Below are positions 55,071 to 62,963 of a stretch of DNA of 64,000 bases, piece after piece. The notes under the pieces are model-generated. The model searched no databases and was not told where the DNA came from. It was given only the letters and a program-made list of their open reading frames with translations. Made by a program: the position numbers and the translations under genes. The DNA lies in contig JAUIFH010000008.1 of NCBI GenBank assembly GCA_030429495.1, forward strand, positions 62,001 through 126,000, in the 5' to 3' direction. How positions within the stretch are numbered: position 1 is the stretch's first letter; every line of letters starts with the position of its first letter. This DNA comes from Alphaproteobacteria bacterium. GTDB lineage: Bacteria > Pseudomonadota > Alphaproteobacteria > Rhodobacterales > Rhodobacteraceae.

Positions 55071-55709
55071 TCAGGCCCTCAGCGCGTCATAGCTGACCAT
55101 GACATGGTCGCGAAAGGCCGGGCGTTGCGTCAGCCGGCCGTAATAGGCGCGGAGATTGGGCATCTCGGCCCGGGCGATGTCGATATCGTAGTAGCGGAAC
55201 AGGATGTGGCCGAACTGGATATCGGCAAGGGTGAAATCGTCGGAGACAAGGCAGACATGCCGCGCCAGTCGGTCCTCGGCAATCCGGAGCTTCGCCTCCA
55301 GCGCGGTGACGGCAGCGGTGATTGCGGCGGGGTCGCGCTTTGCGGCGGGCGTGCGCACGACGCGCCAGAAGACCGGCGCGGTGAAGCACTGCGCCACGTT
55401 GATCTTCGACCATTCCGCCCAGCGGTCAACCTCGGTCCGTGCGATGAGCGTGACGGGCCAGAACGGCGCGGCGCCGTAGCGGTTGGCGAGATAACGCAGG
55501 ATCGCGCCGGTTTCCCAAAGAGGCGGGTTGTCGCCGTCCCGTAGCACCGGCACGGTGCCGTTCGGGTTCATCGCGCGGAAGTCTGGCGTGTCGACAATAC
55601 CGAAGCGGTGACCGGCGTCGATGCGTTCATGGGCGAGACCGAGTTCGCCAACGCACCACATCAGCGCCTGGACGTTCGAGGAATCGGCGCGGCCCCAGAT
55701 TGTCAGCAC
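55071..55709 (-). CDS. Glutathione S-transferase family protein
   Basis: 212 residues with a GTG start (55707-55709) and AGGAA upstream. The N-terminal thioredoxin-like domain has LTIWGRADSSNVQALMWCVG (catalytic Ser/Thr position around SSN) and MNPNGTVPVLRDGDNPPLWE (the cis-Pro and glutathione-binding VP and E residues). The C-terminal all-helical domain is intact (FTLADIQFGHILFRYYDIDI). A detoxification or thiol-transfer role is likely; the substrate is unknown. It precedes the DUF2244 gene. Confidence 0.92.
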   Translation of the reverse strand: MLTIWGRADSSNVQALMWCVGELGLAHERIDAGHRFGIVDTPDFRAMNPNGTVPVLRDGDNPPLWETGAILRYLANRYGAAPFWPVTLIARTEVDRWAEWSKINVAQCFTAPVFWRVVRTPAAKRDPAAITAAVTALEAKLRIAEDRLARHVCLVSDDFTLADIQFGHILFRYYDIDIARAEMPNLRAYYGRLTQRPAFRDHVMVSYDALRA

Positions 55710-55883
55710 GGGTTCCTCCCTTCACGGTATCGGTTGGCCGGTTCCGCCGGCGGCGGTCCGGCGCGCGAGGCCGAATCTAGCCGGGACCGGCGGCGCGGAA
55801 AACCCGTTTCGCGCGCCCGGCATTGGCGTTTCTGCCGCAATCGCGCAAGCTTGCCTGAAGATCGTCAACGGAGGGTTGGTCGC

Positions 55884-56321
55884 ATGGCGTCACTGACGGA
55901 AAGCTGGCAGTTCTGGGCGGTTCTGGCCGCCGTTTTCGCGGCGCTGACCGCGATCTTCGCAAAGATCGGGGTGGAGGGCATCAACGCCGACTTCGCGACG
56001 CTGCTGAGGACAGTTGTCGTCGTCGTCGCCCTCGGCGGCCTCGTCTGGGCGACCGGCCGCATGGAAGGTCTGTCCGGCATGGCTCCACGGACGTGGATAT
56101 TCCTGATTCTCTCGGGCCTTGCCACCGGCGCATCCTGGCTTTGCTACTTCCGCGCCTTGCAGTTGGGCGACGCGTCGCGCGTCGCTCCGGTGGACAAGTT
56201 GAGCGTCGTCTTCGTCGCCGTGATCGCGGCACTGTTTCTTGGTGAGCGTCTTTCGCCCATCGGCTGGGGCGGTGTCGCGCTGATCGCGTCGGGCGCGGTG
56301 GTGCTGGCGGTGTCGAGTTAA
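55884..56321 (+). CDS. Single-EamA-domain (half-size) DMT membrane protein
   Basis: 145 residues, about half a normal DMT transporter, with four to five helices: FWAVLAAVFAALTAIFAKIG, FATLLRTVVVVVALGGLVWA, WIFLILSGLATGASWLCYFR and VVFVAVIAALFLGERLSPIG. GGAGGG precedes the ATG at 55884. Proteins of this size probably work as dimers, like small multidrug resistance-type proteins. Its TAA is followed at once by the left end of MITE-like copy 2. Confidence 0.88.
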   Translation: MASLTESWQFWAVLAAVFAALTAIFAKIGVEGINADFATLLRTVVVVVALGGLVWATGRMEGLSGMAPRTWIFLILSGLATGASWLCYFRALQLGDASRVAPVDKLSVVFVAVIAALFLGERLSPIGWGGVALIASGAVVLAVSS

Positions 56322-56322
56322 A

Positions 56323-56407
56323 GCGTTTCGGGTTTCGATTGAAACAGCAACTATCAGAATTCGAATGAAAAAGGTTCGAATTCTGATTCAACACAAACCC
56401 GAAACGC
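56323..56407. repeat. MITE-like palindromic element, copy 2
   Basis: 85 bp with perfect 13-bp terminal inverted repeats GCGTTTCGGGTTT (56323-56335) and AAACCCGAAACGC (56395-56407). It has an internal perfect palindrome TCAGAATTCGAA ... TTCGAATTCTGA around GAAAAAGG. It resembles the minus strand of the element at 27990-28076. It lies between the convergent DMT and ctaD genes, starting one base after the DMT stop codon. Confidence 0.75.
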
Positions 56408-56442
56408 CATAGCTCACATTGCGAAGGGCGGGGCGAAAACGA

Positions 56443-56468
56443 AAAGCCCCGGAGTGATCCGGGGCTTT
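56443..56468. terminator. Intrinsic terminator after ctaD
   Basis: Perfect 11-bp stem AAAGCCCCGGA (56443-56453) / TCCGGGGCTTT (56458-56468), loop GTGA. On the minus strand the T stretch GCTTTTCGTTTTC follows, matching ctaD orientation; the plus side also has TTT. Confidence 0.9.
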
Positions 56469-56487
56469 CCTTGAACGTATTGCTGGT

Positions 56488-58173
56488 TCAGTGCGCGTGG
56501 CCCTTGTCCCAGTCGCTCTGTTTCGGGAGCTGTTCGAACGTATGCTCCGGCGGCGGCGAGGGGAGGGTCCACTCCAGCGTGTCGGCCCAGGGGTTCCAGT
56601 AGTTCGCTTCCGACACCCGCTTCCCGGCGCGCAGCGTGTAAATCACGATGCCGATGAAGAAGAGGAACGAGGCGAAGGAAAGGAACGCACCGATCGAGGA
56701 GACCCAGTTCCAGTAGGCGAAGGCCTCCGGATAGTCGATGTAGCGGCGCGGCATGCCTTGGCGGCCGAGGAAGTGCTGCGGGAAGAACGTCAGGTTCGCA
56801 CCGATGAACATCATCCAGAAGTGTAGCTTGCCCGCCCATTCCGGGTACTGACGGCCCGACATCTTGCCGATCCAGAAGTAGATGCCGGCGAAGATCGCGA
56901 AGACCGCGCCCAGCGACATCACATAGTGGAAGTGCGCCACGACGTAGTAGGTGTCGTGATAGACCCGGTCGACGGGGGCCTGGCTCAGCACCACGCCGGT
57001 CACGCCGCCGACGGTGAAGAGGAACAGGAACCCGAAAGCCCAGAGCATCGGCGTCTTGAACTCGATCGAGCCGCCCCACATCGTTGCGATCCAACTGAAG
57101 ACCTTGATGCCTGTTGGTACCGCGATCACCATCGTCGCCAGCATGAAGTAGCTCTGCTGGGTCAGCGACATGCCGACGGTGTACATGTGGTGTGCCCAGA
57201 CGACGAAGCCCAGAACACCGATCGCCACCATCGCGTAGACCATCGGCAGATAGCCGAAGATCGGCTTCTTCGAGAAGGTCGCGATGACGTGGGAGATGAT
57301 CCCGAAGCCCGGCACGATGATGATGTAGACCTCGGGGTGACCGAAGAACCACAGGATGTGCTGGTAGAGGATCGGGTCACCGCCGCCCTGCGGCTGGAAG
57401 AAGGTGGTGCCGAAGTTGCGGTCGGTCAGCAGCATCGTGATCGCGCCGGCGAGGACGGGCAGCGACAGCAGGATGAGCCATGCCGTCACGAAGATCGACC
57501 AGGCGAACAGCGGCACCTTGTGCAGCGTCATGCCCGGTGCGCGCATGTTCAGGAAGGTCGTGATCATGTTGATCGCGCCGAGGATCGAGGACGCGCCCGA
57601 GACGTGGACCGCGAAGATCGCGAGGTCCATCGACCATCCGGCCTCGTTCGTCGACAGGGGCGGATAGAGCACCCAGCCCACGCCCGACCCCGCCTGGTCG
57701 TTACCGCCCGGCGCCAGGACCGAGGCCACGGCGAGCGCCGTGCCCGCAACATACATCCAGTAGGAAAGGTTGTTCATGCGCGGGAAGGCCATGTCCGGCG
57801 CGCCGATATGCAAGGGCATGAAATAGTTGCCGAAACCGCCGAAAAGTGCCGGGATCACGACGAAGAACATCATAAGGATGCCATGCGCCGTGACGATCAC
57901 GTTCCACAGGTGGCCGTTCGGCGTGCAGACCTCGTCAGAGGCGAAGAGCCGCGCATCCGGCGCACCGTCGGCGCCGAGGCACATGAGCTGGACGCCCGGC
58001 TCCATGAGTTCCATCCGCATGTAGACCGTGAAGGCCACCGAGATGAGACCCACGACCGCGGCCGTGAAGAGGTAGAGGATACCGATATCCTTGTGGTTGG
58101 TGGACATGAACCAGCGGGTGAAGAACCCGGGGTGTCCATGATCACCGTGGCCATGTACGGCTGCGTCGGCCAT
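56488..58173 (-). CDS. ctaD: Cytochrome c oxidase (aa3-type) subunit I
   Basis: 561-residue, 12-helix subunit I carrying heme a, heme a3 and CuB. The heme a ligand is in [20 protein letters not shown]; CuB ligands are in [17 protein letters not shown] (His with cross-linked Tyr) and [12 protein letters not shown]; the heme a3/heme a ligand pair is in [18 protein letters not shown]-channel residues appear in [20 protein letters not shown]. The start at 58173 ([18 protein letters not shown]) has GGGAGA upstream. Other oxidase subunits are not adjacent, as is usual for ctaD in Rhodobacteraceae. Confidence 0.97.
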   Translation of the reverse strand: MADAAVHGHGDHGHPGFFTRWFMSTNHKDIGILYLFTAAVVGLISVAFTVYMRMELMEPGVQLMCLGADGAPDARLFASDEVCTPNGHLWNVIVTAHGILMMFFVVIPALFGGFGNYFMPLHIGAPDMAFPRMNNLSYWMYVAGTALAVASVLAPGGNDQAGSGVGWVLYPPLSTNEAGWSMDLAIFAVHVSGASSILGAINMITTFLNMRAPGMTLHKVPLFAWSIFVTAWLILLSLPVLAGAITMLLTDRNFGTTFFQPQGGGDPILYQHILWFFGHPEVYIIIVPGFGIISHVIATFSKKPIFGYLPMVYAMVAIGVLGFVVWAHHMYTVGMSLTQQSYFMLATMVIAVPTGIKVFSWIATMWGGSIEFKTPMLWAFGFLFLFTVGGVTGVVLSQAPVDRVYHDTYYVVAHFHYVMSLGAVFAIFAGIYFWIGKMSGRQYPEWAGKLHFWMMFIGANLTFFPQHFLGRQGMPRRYIDYPEAFAYWNWVSSIGAFLSFASFLFFIGIVIYTLRAGKRVSEANYWNPWADTLEWTLPSPPPEHTFEQLPKQSDWDKGHAH

Positions 58174-58620
58174 GCTGTTCTCCCAATTCCTTAGGCATAG
58201 CACGGGCTATCCCCGCGCAGAGGCTATGGCCATCTAATAATTGGCGAATGCGCGATGGGCAATCTTAGAAGCGCCGCGCCGGCGCGAAAAATTGTCTCGC
58301 CCCCCTTTAAAGGCTGGCCGTCGCGCCAGGGTGGCGGGCAGGCGGGCGAACCGGCCGGGTTGTAACGATTTTGTATCCCGTGGCGTCAACTTTGACTCTG
58401 ACGGGCGCGGCCCTGCCGGGCTAAACTCGGCCCGCAACCGAAAGCCATGCCGCGTTCGCCGGCCGGCGCAACCGCGGGAACTGAACGGAACAAGGGGTAA
58501 ACGGGATAACAGTAACGATCGGTCCGTCAGCAGAGTTCAGCCTCTGAAATCCGTATGAAAGCGACCGGCTTCATCCGCTCCATACACGCCACCCACCACC
58601 ACTGCGGAACTTCTGACTCC
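58174..58620. other. 447-bp non-coding region upstream of ctaD
   Basis: No gene found. It contains the ctaD ribosome-binding site, a GTCAACTTTGAC dyad (58385-58396) and a GGCTAAACT stretch. A frame from ATG 58555 runs into the following terminator stem without a stop and is not a convincing gene. A plus-strand transcript ending at the terminator is possible. Confidence 0.4.
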
Positions 58621-58649
58621 GGGGCGTGCAGCCACTGCACGCCCCTTTT
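58621..58649 (+). terminator. Strong intrinsic terminator with no protein gene upstream
   Basis: Perfect 11-bp stem GGGGCGTGCAG (58621-58631) / CTGCACGCCCC (58635-58645), loop CCA, then TTTTCC. It points rightward, but the only gene to its left is ctaD on the opposite strand, so it probably ends a small RNA or short transcript. Confidence 0.85.
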
Positions 58650-58715
58650 CCTTTGGAGTCCGGGGCCGGTCGCGGTAGAATCCCGGCGGCTGCGTGATGA
58701 GAGTGGGACCCCGCG

Positions 58716-59525
58716 ATGTCGGTGCTGGGTGTCTTCGGCGCCAATCTGAGGCAGATGGTCGGTGTGCGCGGAACGCAAGCGTCGATTGCGGAAGATCTTG
58801 GTATCGGCCGCGTCCAGTTTCAGCGCTACCTGCGGGGCGACTCGTTTCCCAAGCCTCACGTTCTCAAGCGGATCTGCGACTACTTTGGCGTGGATGCCCG
58901 GATTCTGACCGACCCCCTGACACCGGGGCAGGTCGACCTGATCGGGGCGGGCGTCCGGCTTGGCGGCCTTCCGGACGCGGTCGGCCGGGCCATCCACGAG
59001 GGAATAGCCTTTGCCTGCCCGGACCAGTCCTATTTCGGTGCGACCGACACGATTCCCGACGGGCTTTATGAGAACTGGCGTGGTTCCATGTCGCGGAAGG
59101 ATTGCGCCATCGTCTCGCTTGTCCAGATCAAGACCCTGCGCGAGGCGCGCGTCCTGCGCGGCGTGGAGCGGCGGGAACTGCACCCCGGGGGCGCATCCCT
59201 GCGGAAGCGCGAATACCGGGGAATTCTGCTGAATCAGAAGGCCGGATTCGCGGCGCTGTTCTTCCACAGCGAACCGTCGCGGGTCGTGTCGCTTGTCTTC
59301 CTCGCGCCGGTCGAGATCGGCGGGCGCACCGCTGCCGCGGGCTTTGGCGTGCTTGCGCGGGGCAGTCTGCCTGGCATGAACCGGGTCACGCGCACCATCT
59401 GGGTGAAGCTTGAGCCGACGGCGGGCGAGGTAATGCGCGTGGCGCGGTCGAAACTCTTCTGGGCTTGGGACGAGGTGCCCCACTACGTGGTCAACCATAT
59501 CCGGCCCGGCGGCGAAACTTTCTGA
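58716..59525 (+). CDS. XRE-like helix-turn-helix regulator
   Basis: 269 residues. HTH at about 8-62: FGANLRQMVGVRGTQASIAE, then LGIGRVQFQRYLRGDSFPKP. The remaining 200 residues are a soluble domain that I do not recognise (CAIVSLVQIKTLREARVLRG, LLNQKAGFAALFFHSEPSRV, SLVFLAPVEIGGRTAAAGFG); some resemblance to sensory domains is possible. It begins 66 bp after the terminator at 58621 and converges on lipB. The target is unknown. The ATG at 58716 follows a poor ribosome-binding site. Confidence 0.8.
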   Translation: MSVLGVFGANLRQMVGVRGTQASIAEDLGIGRVQFQRYLRGDSFPKPHVLKRICDYFGVDARILTDPLTPGQVDLIGAGVRLGGLPDAVGRAIHEGIAFACPDQSYFGATDTIPDGLYENWRGSMSRKDCAIVSLVQIKTLREARVLRGVERRELHPGGASLRKREYRGILLNQKAGFAALFFHSEPSRVVSLVFLAPVEIGGRTAAAGFGVLARGSLPGMNRVTRTIWVKLEPTAGEVMRVARSKLFWAWDEVPHYVVNHIRPGGETF

Positions 59526-59536
59526 CCCGCGCGCGC

Positions 59537-60184
59537 CTAGCCGAACGCGTCGCCGAACGTCGCCTTCAGCGCGGCATCGACATCCGCCATCGTGACCGGA
59601 AGGCCGAGATCGACAAGGCTTGTCACCCCGTGCTCGCGGATGCCGCAGGGCACGATCCCGTCGAAATGCGAAAGGTCCGGCTCCACGTTGATCGAGATGC
59701 CATGGAAACTCACCCATTTCCTGAGTTTCACGCCGATCGCCGCGATCTTGTCCTCGCGTGCGGTGCCGTCCGCATTGGCCGCCTTCTCGGGACGTACCAC
59801 CCAGACGCCGACCCTGCCTTCGCGAATCTCTCCCCGGACGTTGAACTCCGCCAGCGCCCGGATGATCCAGTCCTCCAGCCGGTGTACGAAGGCGCGCACG
59901 TCCCGGCCGCGCCGGTTGAGGTCAAGCATGACATAGGCCACGCGCTGTCCCGGCCCGTGATAGGTATACTGCCCCCCGCGGCCCGCGACATGGACCGGGA
60001 AGCGATCGGGATCGGTCAGGTCCTCGGCCCGCGCCGAGGTGCCGGCGGTGTAAAGCGGCGGATGCTCCAGCAGCCAGATCGCCTCGCCCGCGCGGCCCTC
60101 GGCGATGGCTGCGACGCGCGCCTCCATCTCGGTCAGGGCCGTTTCGTAAGGAACGAGGCCGGGGCTGGTGATCCATTCGACCAT
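59537..60184 (-). CDS. lipB: Octanoyl-[acyl carrier protein]:protein transferase
   Basis: 215-residue LipB that transfers octanoate from acyl carrier protein to lipoyl domains, the first step of lipoate synthesis. Signature [20 protein letters not shown]; catalytic Lys in [14 protein letters not shown], and catalytic Cys in [19 protein letters not shown]. The start at 60184 ([17 protein letters not shown]) fits family length; the frame remains open further upstream but without conserved sequence. It converges on the XRE gene with 11 bases between. Confidence 0.95.
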   Translation of the reverse strand: MVEWITSPGLVPYETALTEMEARVAAIAEGRAGEAIWLLEHPPLYTAGTSARAEDLTDPDRFPVHVAGRGGQYTYHGPGQRVAYVMLDLNRRGRDVRAFVHRLEDWIIRALAEFNVRGEIREGRVGVWVVRPEKAANADGTAREDKIAAIGVKLRKWVSFHGISINVEPDLSHFDGIVPCGIREHGVTSLVDLGLPVTMADVDAALKATFGDAFG

Positions 60185-60314
60185 ACGGGTCTCCTTGCTT
60201 GGGGCCGGACAGGAATTCCGGACTGGGCCGGAACGGCGAAAGGGCGCATGATTCCCGCATTCCCGACTGCCGGGCCTGCCCCGGAATATTTGACCAAGTC
60301 CATTGGAGGCAACC

Positions 60315-60560
60315 ATGTCCATGTTTCATGTGACGGCCGGATCGGTCATCGTCACGACCAGCCTGCTTCTCGCATCCGCTCTTCTCGCTTCGCAGAAGGA
60401 AGACAAGACGCCGGTCGCGCAGATGAACCGGGCCCTCTATGCCGCGCCGATCGCGCGGAAAGGCGCACCCGTGGCGCATCATCTCTCGACCGGAACCGAA
60501 CCTCATGCGCAGATGAACCGCGCGGGATACATTCCCCGGATCGGGGCGGCCAAGCAATAA
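60315..60560 (+). CDS. Small exported/anchored protein with internal repeat
   Basis: 81 residues, GGAGG six bases before ATG 60315. The N-terminus is hydrophobic ([20 protein letters not shown]), an uncleaved anchor or signal. The tail contains the repeated block [12 protein letters not shown] and [12 protein letters not shown], about 29 residues apart, and is basic (IARKG, IGAAKQ). I do not recognise the family. A 10-bp inverted repeat follows the stop. Confidence 0.62.
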   Translation: MSMFHVTAGSVIVTTSLLLASALLASQKEDKTPVAQMNRALYAAPIARKGAPVAHHLSTGTEPHAQMNRAGYIPRIGAAKQ

Positions 60561-60581
60561 TCGTTGCCAGCAAGGCAAGGC

Positions 60582-60616
60582 GGGGTCACACTGGACCGAT
60601 AATTTGGTGTGATCCC
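60582..60616. repeat. 10-bp inverted repeat after the small repeat protein gene
   Basis: GGGGTCACAC (60582-60591) and GTGTGATCCC (60607-60616), one G-T mismatch, 15-base loop. There is no T-run, so this is either a weak terminator or an operator for the gene at 60685. Confidence 0.45.
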
Positions 60617-60684
60617 GTTGCTGCCCGTACCGTCGCAAGGCGAACCGGGGACTCGGGTCAGATGCATTCCAGGAGGAGGTTTCA

Positions 60685-62127
60685 ATGCTCCCTAAGCAAT
60701 TTGCCGTGGCTGCCACGGCGTTCTCGCTTGCAGTTTCTCCCGCGGCGCCGGTTCTGGCGGATGGCGGTGACGCCATCGTCGGCGGCATCATCGGCGGGCT
60801 TGTCGGCGGCGCGATTGTCAACGAGGCCAACAAGAAAAAGCAGCGCACCGTGGTGCGTCGCTCTACCGGCACCAGTTCGGGCATCAGTTCCGCCCAGCGT
60901 GCGGCGAACCGCGACACACAGGTCGCGCTGAACTATTTCGGCTATCCGACCGGCAACCCCGACGGCGTGCTCGGCCGGCAGTCGCGCGCCGCGATCTCGC
61001 AGTATCAGGCGACGCTCGGCTATCCCGCGACCGGCTACCTGACGGATTACGAACGCAACCTGCTTGTCACGTCCTATCACCGCGCCATCGCGGGCGGGCC
61101 GGTGACCATGCAACAGGCGGCGGCGAATCCGATGGGGATGCGCGGACTGCTCCTGCAATGGCGGGACGAGGCCGCGGGCATCGTGCCGCAGGGCCAGCTT
61201 GCCGCCGTTCCCGCGGCACCGGCGGCGCCGGAACCGGTTACCGAAGCCGCCGCGCCCGAACCTGAACCGGCCCCCGCGGCGCCCGGCCTTCCGAATTTCC
61301 TCGGCGGCAGCACTGTCGCCGCCTCGCTCGCGTCCCATTGCAACCGTGTGGGGCTGACCACGACCACCGCCGGCTACACGACGGTCGCGACGATGACCGA
61401 TCCGGCCACCGCGCTTGGCGAACAGTTCTGCCTCGTCCGCAGCTTTGCGATCGCGCAGGGCGAGGAGATGGCCGCGAAGGTCCCTGGCGTGACCAAGGCC
61501 GACATCTCGGCGCAATGCGCGGGCTTCGGCCCGGCGATGAAGGCGCAGGTCGCCTCGCTGTCGCTACAGCCGGCGGCCGCTGTCCTGAACGAGGTCCGCG
61601 CCTTCGCGCTTGGCTCCGGCATGGCGCCGGCCCAGCTTTCGGCGACCGCGAAGATCTGTCTTTCGGTCGGCTACTCCGAGGACAACATGGATGTCGCCGT
61701 TGCCTCGGGACTGATTCTCGCATCGCTGGGCGAGGGCGCCTATGGCGAATTGCTCGGCCATCACCTGAGCCAGGGCTTCGGCGCCGCACAGCGGGCGGAC
61801 CTCGCCTTCGACTGGTATGACATGGCGCTGCAGGCGGCCGATACGGGTGCTGCCTCCTTCGCGCCGGGCCAGCCGGAGCGGATGCAGCTTGTGCGCAAGG
61901 CCGCTTATGCGATTGCCGGACGGGCCGACCAGGCGGCGCTTCCGGAAACCGCGCCGGCCACGCTGCCGACCTTCACCGTGCCCGATACCGGCGGTCAGAT
62001 GGCCGCCGCCGCGCCGGTACAGGAACCGGCGCCTGCCGACGCATCGACGCCGACGACGGTCAGCGCCGAACAGGTCAGCGCATTGCCGCTGGCGGCACGC
62101 CTTCCGTTCCTGCTGTTCCAGGACTGA
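60685..62127 (+). CDS. Exported peptidoglycan-binding-like protein with glycine zipper
   Basis: 480 residues. Signal peptide to about residue 25 (cleavage near VLADGG); glycine zipper GGDAIVGGIIGGLVGGAIVN; basic KKKQRTVVRRS. Peptidoglycan-binding domain-like segment at 73-120 (VALNYFGYPTGNPDGVLGRQ, SRAAISQYQATLGYPATGYL). Then a Pro/Ala/Glu linker (about 170-205), a helical domain with several Cys (CNRVGLTTTTAG, FCLVRSFAIAQGEEMAAKV, SAQCAGF), and a Pro/Thr-rich tail. It probably sits in the periplasm or outer membrane. GGAGGAGG precedes the ATG. A terminator follows. Confidence 0.82.
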   Translation: MLPKQFAVAATAFSLAVSPAAPVLADGGDAIVGGIIGGLVGGAIVNEANKKKQRTVVRRSTGTSSGISSAQRAANRDTQVALNYFGYPTGNPDGVLGRQSRAAISQYQATLGYPATGYLTDYERNLLVTSYHRAIAGGPVTMQQAAANPMGMRGLLLQWRDEAAGIVPQGQLAAVPAAPAAPEPVTEAAAPEPEPAPAAPGLPNFLGGSTVAASLASHCNRVGLTTTTAGYTTVATMTDPATALGEQFCLVRSFAIAQGEEMAAKVPGVTKADISAQCAGFGPAMKAQVASLSLQPAAAVLNEVRAFALGSGMAPAQLSATAKICLSVGYSEDNMDVAVASGLILASLGEGAYGELLGHHLSQGFGAAQRADLAFDWYDMALQAADTGAASFAPGQPERMQLVRKAAYAIAGRADQAALPETAPATLPTFTVPDTGGQMAAAAPVQEPAPADASTPTTVSAEQVSALPLAARLPFLLFQD

Positions 62128-62149
62128 GGCGGCATCAGGATCGCGATCC

Positions 62150-62182
62150 GACGGGCGGGGGATGACCGCGCCCGTCTTTTTT
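62150..62182 (+). terminator. Intrinsic terminator after the peptidoglycan-binding-like gene
   Basis: GACGGGCG (62150-62157) / CGCCCGTC (62169-62176) with an 11-base loop and TTTTTT (62177-62182). It is correctly placed 23 bp after the stop. Confidence 0.85.
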
Positions 62183-62272
62183 CGGGCAGACCGAAAATCC
62201 CCCTTCACATCGCCGGAGCCTTTGGCTAAGTAACGCCCACCTCGCTTGGGGGCGCTTGTTCCTGAGCCCGGT

Positions 62273-62359
62273 GCGGTTGTGGCGGAATTGGTAGACGCGC
62301 AGCGTTGAGGTCGCTGTGGGCTAACCCCCGTGGAAGTTCGAGTCTTCTCAACCGCACCA
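62273..62359 (+). tRNA. tRNA-Leu (anticodon GAG)
   Basis: 87 nt including encoded CCA. Acceptor arms GCGGTTG (62273-62279) and CAACCGC (62349-62355), discriminator A plus CCA. Anticodon arm CAGCG-TTGAGGT-CGCTG gives GAG. A long variable arm (GTGGGCTAACCCCCGTG) marks class II (Leu) and the T-loop is TTCGAGT. It reads CUC/CUU. It stands alone between the terminator at 62150 and marR. Confidence 0.97.
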
Positions 62360-62370
62360 CTTTCCCCCTC

Positions 62371-62787
62371 TCAAAGCTTGTCGAGAAGTGCCAATAGCCG
62401 CGAAAGTTCGCGCGGGTTGAGGTTGCGCGTCGTTCGGGCCGATATCCGCGCTGCAACCGGGATCGCGGCGCGAACCTGCGCCTCGCCCGCCTCCGTCAGC
62501 GAAATCTCGACCCTCCGGCGATCGGTCGGGGACGGGCTGGCGGCGATGAAACCCTTGCGTGCCAGCCGATCGACGACGCCTTTGGTCGTCGCCGCATCCA
62601 TGGCCACGAGCCGGCCAAGATGGTTCTGAGACAGCGTGCCCTCGTCGAGCAGTTTCGCCATCACCGCGAACTGCCGTGGCGTAAGCTCCGGCAACTCGGA
62701 ATTGAATATTTCCAGGTGGCGCTGGTTGGCCAGTCGCAGCTTGAACCCGATCTGCTCCTCTAGGTGGTATTCCGTTTTTTCTGTCAC
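62371..62787 (-). CDS. MarR-family transcriptional regulator
   Basis: 138 residues, GTG start at 62785-62787 with AAGGGA upstream. Winged helix: LTPRQFAVMAKLLDEGTLSQ, then NHLGRLVAMDAATTKGVVDR, recognition helix around ATTKGVVDRLARKGF, wing SPSPTDRRRVEISLTEAGEA. The N- and C-terminal helices form the dimer interface. The N-terminal length matches family usage better than an upstream start. It is probably autorepressed and senses a phenolic or oxidant ligand. It is adjacent to the divergent sulfotransferase-like gene across 176 bp. Confidence 0.92.
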   Translation of the reverse strand: MTEKTEYHLEEQIGFKLRLANQRHLEIFNSELPELTPRQFAVMAKLLDEGTLSQNHLGRLVAMDAATTKGVVDRLARKGFIAASPSPTDRRRVEISLTEAGEAQVRAAIPVAARISARTTRNLNPRELSRLLALLDKL

Positions 62788-62963
62788 CTGTTTCCCTTCG
62801 TCCGGCGTGGCGGATGCCACCCGTCGCCTCCGTTGAAAACTGTAAGGCCTTGCCGCGCAAAGGCAAGCCGGACCCGAGACGGAGCCAGATCGAGGGGGTA
62901 TCGCCATGCATTTCATGATGTTACGGTCCGGTGGGGGCCTGGCCGAACCGGAGCGAACAAACC

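Noticed and set aside
56926-58194. 422-codon plus-strand frame opposite ctaD
   Set aside because: Low-complexity Arg/His/Asp-rich translation antisense to a highly conserved gene; no ribosome-binding site or homology.
58555-58749. Open frame with an HHH-rich start just before the terminator, considered as a histidine-type attenuator leader peptide
   Set aside because: It has no stop before the terminator stem, runs into the next gene, and the gene downstream is a regulator, not histidine biosynthesis.
62221-62272. Search for a second tRNA or riboswitch beside tRNA-Leu
   Set aside because: Only one cloverleaf can be folded; the sequence before it shows no conserved aptamer.
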